64,000 nucleotides of DNA, from contig OX377205.1 of NCBI GenBank assembly GCA_947396885.1, positions 52,436,676 through 52,500,675 of the forward strand. Reading direction: 5' to 3'. Source of the stretch: Heligmosomoides polygyrus polygyrus (lineage: Eukaryota; Nematoda; Chromadorea; Rhabditida; Heligmosomidae). This document shows, piece after piece, positions 59,411-64,000 of the stretch. Both the position numbers and the translations under genes were made by a program. Under the pieces are notes generated by a model. The model was not told the DNA's origin. It searched no databases and worked only from the letters and a program-made list of their open reading frames with translations. Position 1 is the stretch's first letter. Each line of letters begins with the position of its first letter.

Positions 59411-59494
59411 TGTCATCCGCAGGATTCGAACCTGCGCCCTCCGAAGAGGACTGCGACCTGAACGCAGCGCCTTAGACCACTCGGCCAGAATGAC
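59411..59494 (-). tRNA. tRNA-Leu (CAG)
   Basis: Consensus body; EG/LI. Confidence 0.92.
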
Positions 59495-59616
59495 ACACCA
59501 CCTGCTGACTGCCCTCCCTCTGCCGATCTCGCACTAGTGAGCTACATCGCAGCCAATGAGCACTCGGTCCGCAGCTCGTCGGATCTGCTCCAAGTTGGCT
59601 CCACAGCAAAACGTCT

Positions 59617-59700
59617 TGTCATCCGCAGGATTCGAACCTGCGCCCTCCGAAGAGGACTGCGACCTGAACGCAGCGCCTTAGACCACTCGGCCAGAATGAC
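59617..59700 (-). tRNA. tRNA-Leu (CAG)
   Basis: Consensus body; DA/MN. Confidence 0.92.
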
Positions 59701-59822
59701 ACATCATCCGATGACTGCCCTCCCTCTGCCGAACTCGCACTAGTGAGCTACATCGCAGCCAATGAGCACTCGGTCCGCAGCTCGTCGGAACTGCTCCAAG
59801 TTGGCTCCGCAGCAAAACGTCT

Positions 59823-59906
59823 TGTCATCCGCAGGATTCGAACCTGCGCCCTCCGAAGAGGACTGCGACCTGAACGCAGCGCCTTAGACCACTCGGCCAG
59901 AATGAC
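59823..59906 (-). tRNA. tRNA-Leu (CAG)
   Basis: Consensus body; EG/PI. Confidence 0.92.
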
Positions 59907-60028
59907 ACATCATCCGCTGACTGCCCTCCCTCTGCCGATCTCGCACTAGTGAGCTACATCGCAGCCAATGAGCACTCGGTCCGCAGCTCGTCGTATCTGC
60001 TCCAAGTTGGCTCCACAGCAAAACGTCT

Positions 60029-60112
60029 TGTCATCCGCAGGATTCGAACCTGCGCCCTCCGAAGAGGACTGCGACCTGAATGCGGCGCCTTAGACCACTC
60101 GGCCAGAATGAC
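60029..60112 (-). tRNA. tRNA-Leu (CAG), C28 and A31
   Basis: C28, A31; YA/PN. Confidence 0.8.
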
Positions 60113-60234
60113 ACATCATCCGCTGACTGCCCTCCCTCTGCCGAACTCGCACTAGTGAGCTACATCGCAGCCAATGAGCACTCGGTCCGCAGCTCGTCGG
60201 AACTGCTCCAAGTTGGCTCCGCAGCAAAACGTTT

Positions 60235-60318
60235 TGTCATCCGCAGGATACGAACCTGCGCCCTCCGAAGAGGACTGCGACCTGAACGCAGCGCCTTAGA
60301 CCACTCGGCCAGAATGAC
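60235..60318 (-). tRNA. tRNA-Leu (CAG), U58 variant
   Basis: U58 with AAACG trailer; EG/LI. Confidence 0.75.
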
Positions 60319-60440
60319 ACACCACCTGCTGACTGCCCTCCCTCTGCCGATCTCGCACTAGTGAGCTACATCGCAGCCAATGAGCACTCGGTCCGCAGCT
60401 CGTCGGATCTGCTCCAAGTTGGCTCCACAGCAAAACGTCT

Positions 60441-60524
60441 TGTCATCCGCAGGATTCGAACCTGCGCCCTCCGAAGAGGACTGCGACCTGAACGCAGCGC
60501 CTTAGACCACTCGGCCAGAATGAC
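60441..60524 (-). tRNA. tRNA-Leu (CAG)
   Basis: Consensus body; DA/MN. Confidence 0.92.
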
Positions 60525-60646
60525 ACATCATCCGATGACTGCCCTCCCTCTGCCGAACTCGCACTAGTGAGCTACATCGCAGCCAATGAGCACTCGGTCC
60601 GCAGCTCGTCGGAACTGCTCCAAGTTGGCTCCGCAGCAAAACGTCT

Positions 60647-60730
60647 TGTCATCCGCAGGATTCGAACCTGCGCCCTCCGAAGAGGACTGCGACCTGAACG
60701 CAGCGCCTTAGACCACTCGGCCAGAATGAC
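60647..60730 (-). tRNA. tRNA-Leu (CAG)
   Basis: Consensus body; EG/LI. Confidence 0.92.
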
Positions 60731-60852
60731 ACACCACCTGCTGACTGCCCTCCCTCTGCCGATCTCGCACTAGTGAGCTACATCGCAGCCAATGAGCACT
60801 CGGTCCGCAGCTCGTCGGATCTGCTCCAAGTTGGCTCCACAGCAAAACGTCT

Positions 60853-60936
60853 TGTCATCCGCAGGATTCGAACCTGCGCCCTCCGAAGAGGACTGCGACC
60901 TGAACGCAGCGCCTTAGACCACTCGGCCAGAATGAC
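60853..60936 (-). tRNA. tRNA-Leu (CAG)
   Basis: Consensus body; DA/MN. Confidence 0.92.
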
Positions 60937-61058
60937 ACATCATCCGATGACTGCCCTCCCTCTGCCGAACTCGCACTAGAGAGCTACATCGCAGCCAATG
61001 AGCACTCGGTCCGCAGCTCGTCGGAACTGCTCCAAGTTGGCTCCGCAGCAAAACGTCT

Positions 61059-61142
61059 TGTCATCCGCAGGATTCGAACCTGCGCCCTCCGAAGAGGACT
61101 GCGACCTGAACGCAGCGCCTTAGACCACTCGGCCAGAATGAC
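61059..61142 (-). tRNA. tRNA-Leu (CAG)
   Basis: Consensus body; unit starts cactagag; EG/PI. Confidence 0.92.
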
Positions 61143-61264
61143 ACATCATCCGCTGACTGCCCTCCCTCTGCCGATCTCGCACTAGTGAGCTACATCGCAG
61201 CCAATGAGCACTCGGTCCGCAGCTCGTCGGAACTGCTCCAAGTTGGCTCCGCAGCAAAACGTCT

Positions 61265-61348
61265 TGTCATCCGCAGGATTCGAACCTGCGCCCTCCGAAG
61301 AGGACTGCGACCTGAACGCAGCGCCTTAGACCACTCGGCCAGAATGAC
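61265..61348 (-). tRNA. tRNA-Leu (CAG)
   Basis: Consensus body; EG/PI. Confidence 0.92.
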
Positions 61349-61470
61349 ACATCATCCGCTGACTGCCCTCCCTCTGCCGATCTCGCACTAGTGAGCTACA
61401 TCGCAGCCAATGAGCACTCGGTCCGCAGCTCGTCGTATCTGCTCCAAGTTGGCTCCACAGCAAAACGTCT

Positions 61471-61554
61471 TGTCATCCGCAGGATTCGGACCTGCGCCCT
61501 CCGAAGAGGACTGCGACCTGAACGCAGCGCCTTAGACCACTCGGCCAGAATGAC
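61471..61554 (-). tRNA. tRNA-Leu (CAG), C55
   Basis: C55; YA/PN. Confidence 0.78.
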
Positions 61555-61676
61555 ACATCATCCGCTGACTGCCCTCCCTCTGCCGAACTCGCACTAGTGA
61601 GCTACATCGCAGCCAATGAGCACTCGGTCCGCAGCTCGTCGGATCTGCTCCAAGTTGGCTCCGCAGCAAAACGTCT

Positions 61677-61760
61677 TGTCATCCGCAGGATTCGAACCTG
61701 CGCCCTCCGAAGAGGACTGCGACCTGAACGCAGCGCCTTAGACCACTCGGCCAGAATGAC
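61677..61760 (-). tRNA. tRNA-Leu (CAG)
   Basis: Consensus body; DG/LI. Confidence 0.92.
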
Positions 61761-61882
61761 ACACCACCTGCTGACTGCCCTCCCTCTGCCGATCTCGCAC
61801 TAGTGAGCTACATCGCAGCCAATGAGCACTCGGTCCGCAGCTCGTCGGATCTGCTCCAAGTTGGCTCCACAGCAAAACGTCT

Positions 61883-61966
61883 TGTCATCCGCAGGATTCG
61901 AACCTGCGCCCTCCGAAGAGGACTGCGACCTGAACGCAGCGCCTTAGACCACTCGGCCAGAATGAC
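61883..61966 (-). tRNA. tRNA-Leu (CAG)
   Basis: Consensus body; DA/MN. Confidence 0.92.
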
Positions 61967-62088
61967 ACATCATCCGATGACTGCCCTCCCTCTGCCGAAC
62001 TCGCACTAGAGAGCTACATCGCAGCCAATGAGCACTCGGTCCGCAGCTCGTCGGAACTGCTCCAAGTTGGCTCCGCAGCAAAACGTCT

Positions 62089-62172
62089 TGTCATCCGCAG
62101 GATTCGAACCTGCGCCCTCCGAAGAGGACTGCGACCTGAACGCAGCGCCTTAGACCACTCGGCCAGAATGAC
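62089..62172 (-). tRNA. tRNA-Leu (CAG)
   Basis: Consensus body; unit starts cactagag; EG/PI. Confidence 0.92.
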
Positions 62173-62294
62173 ACATCATCCGCTGACTGCCCTCCCTCTG
62201 CCGATCTCGCACTAGTGAGCTACATCGCAGCCAATGAGCACTCGGTCCGCAGCTCGTCGGAACTGCTCCAAGTTGGCTCCGCAGCAAAACGTCT

Positions 62295-62378
62295 TGTCAT
62301 CCGCAGGATTCGAACCTGCGCCCTCCGAAGAGGACTGCGACCTGAACGCAGCGCCTTAGACCACTCGGCCAGAATGAC
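62295..62378 (-). tRNA. tRNA-Leu (CAG)
   Basis: Consensus body; EG/PI. Confidence 0.92.
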
Positions 62379-62500
62379 ACATCATCCGCTGACTGCCCTC
62401 CCTCTGCCGATCTCGCACTAGTGAGCTACATCGCAGCCAATGAGCACTCGGTCCGCAGCTCGTCGTATCTGCTCCAAGTTGGCTCCACAGCAAAACGTCT

Positions 62501-62584
62501 TGTCATCCGCAGGATTCGGACCTGCGCCCTCCGAAGAGGACTGCGACCTGAACGCAGCGCCTTAGACCACTCGGCCAGAATGAC
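62501..62584 (-). tRNA. tRNA-Leu (CAG), C55
   Basis: C55; YA/PN. Confidence 0.78.
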
Positions 62585-62706
62585 ACATCATCCGCTGACT
62601 GCCCTCCCTCTGCCGAACTCGCACTAGTGAGCTACATCGCAGCCAATGAGCACTCGGTCCGCAGCTCGTCGGATCTGCTCCAAGTTGGCTCCACAGCAAA
62701 ACGTCT

Positions 62707-62790
62707 TGTCATCCGCAGGATTCGAACCTGCGCCCTCCGAAGAGGACTGCGACCTGAATGCGGCGCCTTAGACCACTCGGCCAGAATGAC
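62707..62790 (-). tRNA. tRNA-Leu (CAG), C28 and A31
   Basis: C28, A31 in a D-type unit; DA/PN. First of three in a row. Confidence 0.8.
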
Positions 62791-62912
62791 ACATCATCCG
62801 CTGACTGCCCTCCCTCTGCCGAACTCGCACTAGTGAGCTACATCGCAGCCAATGAGCACTCGGTCCGCAGCTCGTCGGAACTGCTCCAAGTTGGCTCCGC
62901 AGCAAAACGTCT

Positions 62913-62996
62913 TGTCATCCGCAGGATTCGAACCTGCGCCCTCCGAAGAGGACTGCGACCTGAATGCGGCGCCTTAGACCACTCGGCCAGAATGAC
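62913..62996 (-). tRNA. tRNA-Leu (CAG), C28 and A31
   Basis: C28, A31 in an E-type unit; EG/PI. Confidence 0.8.
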
Positions 62997-63118
62997 ACAT
63001 CATCCGCTGACTGCCCTCCCTCTGCCGATCTCGCACTAGTGAGCTACATCGCAGCCAATGAGCACTCGGTCCGCAGCTCGTCGTATCTGCTCCAAGTTGG
63101 CTCCACAGCAAAACGTCT

Positions 63119-63202
63119 TGTCATCCGCAGGATTCGAACCTGCGCCCTCCGAAGAGGACTGCGACCTGAATGCGGCGCCTTAGACCACTCGGCCAGAATG
63201 AC
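63119..63202 (-). tRNA. tRNA-Leu (CAG), C28 and A31
   Basis: C28, A31 in the usual Y-type unit; YA/PN. Confidence 0.8.
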
Positions 63203-63324
63203 ACATCATCCGCTGACTGCCCTCCCTCTGCCGAACTCGCACTAGTGAGCTACATCGCAGCCAATGAGCACTCGGTCCGCAGCTCGTCGGAACTGCTCCA
63301 AGTTGGCTCCGCAGCAAAACGTTT

Positions 63325-63408
63325 TGTCATCCGCAGGATACGAACCTGCGCCCTCCGAAGAGGACTGCGACCTGAACGCAGCGCCTTAGACCACTCGGCC
63401 AGAATGAC
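63325..63408 (-). tRNA. tRNA-Leu (CAG), U58 variant
   Basis: U58 with AAACG trailer; EG/LI. Confidence 0.75.
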
Positions 63409-63530
63409 ACACCACCTGCTGACTGCCCTCCCTCTGCCGATCTCGCACTAGTGAGCTACATCGCAGCCAATGAGCACTCGGTCCGCAGCTCGTCGGATCT
63501 GCTCCAAGTTGGCTCCACAGCAAAACGTCT

Positions 63531-63614
63531 TGTCATCCGCAGGATTCGAACCTGCGCCCTCCGAAGAGGACTGCGACCTGAACGCAGCGCCTTAGACCAC
63601 TCGGCCAGAATGAC
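63531..63614 (-). tRNA. tRNA-Leu (CAG)
   Basis: Consensus body; DA/MN. Confidence 0.92.
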
Positions 63615-63736
63615 ACATCATCCGATGACTGCCCTCCCTCTGCCGAACTCGCACTAGTGAGCTACATCGCAGCCAATGAGCACTCGGTCCGCAGCTCGTC
63701 GGAACTGCTCCAAGTTGGCTCCGCAGCAAAACGTCT

Positions 63737-63820
63737 TGTCATCCGCAGGATTCGAACCTGCGCCCTCCGAAGAGGACTGCGACCTGAACGCAGCGCCTTA
63801 GACCACTCGGCCAGAATGAC
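63737..63820 (-). tRNA. tRNA-Leu (CAG)
   Basis: Consensus body; EG/PI. Confidence 0.92.
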
Positions 63821-63942
63821 ACATCATCCGCTGACTGCCCTCCCTCTGCCGATCTCGCACTAGTGAGCTACATCGCAGCCAATGAGCACTCGGTCCGCAG
63901 CTCGTCGGATCTGCTCCAAGTTGGCTCCACAGCAAAACGTCT

Positions 63943-64000
63943 TGTCATCCGCAGGATTCGAACCTGCGCCCTCCGAAGAGGACTGCGACCTGAACGCAGC
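63943..64000 (-). tRNA. tRNA-Leu (CAG), truncated by the window end
   Basis: The last 58 nt of the gene are present with consensus sequence, including the anticodon; the 5' 26 nt lie beyond the window. DA head. Confidence 0.88.

Larger units (their letters stand above)
60773..62626 (-). repeat. four-unit block in a 1030-bp period, two copies
   Basis: DA/MN, EG/PI (starting cactagag), EG/PI, YA/PN(C55) occurs at 60773-61596 and at 61803-62626, separated by one DG/LI unit. Confidence 0.88.
1..64000 (-). repeat. tandem array of 206-bp units, each with one tRNA-Leu gene
   Basis: The whole window is about 310 direct copies of one 206-bp unit, all in the same orientation, so every tRNA is read toward lower coordinates. 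Each unit has an 84-bp tRNA gene and a 122-bp GC-rich spacer. Spacer and gene differ between copies by scattered, shared single-base changes. Five units are 205 bp: 5370, 5575 and 8046 lose one base inside the tRNA; 40793 and 46560 lose one in the spacer. All other spacings are exactly 206. No unit contains an insertion or a foreign sequence, and neither array edge is in the window. The period is known exactly from the sequence; a role for the amplification (high demand for the CUG-reading tRNA, chromatin function, or none) is inference. Confidence 0.98.

Noticed and set aside
1..64000. CRISPR array
   Set aside because: The period is 206 bp and the whole unit is conserved; there are no unique spacers between short repeats, and no cas genes.
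1..64000. SINE or other tRNA-derived transposon
   Set aside because: The tRNA part is a full cloverleaf with a proper 3' end and terminator. There is no body, A-rich tail or target-site duplication, and copies are strictly head to tail.
1..64000. 5S rRNA tandem array
   Set aside because: Unit length and internal pol III promoter would fit, but the conserved part folds as a class II tRNA with anticodon CAG.

Overview
The window is one thing from end to end: a head-to-tail tandem array of a 206-bp unit. Each unit carries one intronless tRNA-Leu gene on the minus strand (84 nt, anticodon CAG, reads CUG) and a 122-bp spacer. Counting unit starts from position 14 to 63863 gives 310 units: 308 complete tRNA copies, one copy interrupted by a run of 200 N (33471-33670), and one cut by the window end. 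The array runs past both window edges. I see no protein-coding gene, rRNA, transposon or CRISPR array. The many short open frames are a by-product of the repeat.

The source is a eukaryotic nuclear genome. The copies have a canonical pol III box A and box B inside the gene, a TTTT terminator 5 nt past the 3' end, and no encoded CCA. The tRNA is class II (long variable arm with a UUCG loop) with A73, as expected for eukaryotic tRNA-Leu. The species cannot be fixed from this sequence. The exact 200-N run looks like a scaffolding gap.

Layout: 14-5369 is a mixed block (U14, U58 and G59 variants). 5370-9486 has three D-stem deletions and an A43 subfamily. 9487-12782 holds terminator-loss copies and the first UAG-anticodon copy. 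12783-16078 is a two-type (A/B) region. 16079-18550 is a diverged duplicate of the 10.7-12.6 kb block. 18551-28026 contains a 12-unit and a 5-unit higher-order repeat. 28027-64000 is a more even block in which U58 copies and C28/A31 copies recur among consensus copies, with some long-range duplicated segments.

By my reading about 150 of 308 complete copies have the identical consensus tRNA body. The others fall into recurrent subfamilies, several of which change positions that are near-invariant in tRNAs (A14, G18, G19, U55, C56, A58). Four otherwise Leu-type copies have a different Leu anticodon (two UAG, two CAA), and one has a CUG (Gln-codon) anticodon. The array looks like a tRNA-gene satellite evolving by unequal exchange, with many probably functional copies and many degenerate ones.

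Spacer barcode used in the entries (s = unit start, the G of ctaGtgagc; tRNA at s+80 to s+163). First letter: E, D or Y for gaa, gat or tat at s+45. Second letter: G or A at s+66. After the slash: L (caccacctgctg), P (catcatccgctg) or M (catcatccgatg) from s+165, then I (gatct) or N (gaact) before cgcactag. tRNA positions use standard numbering.
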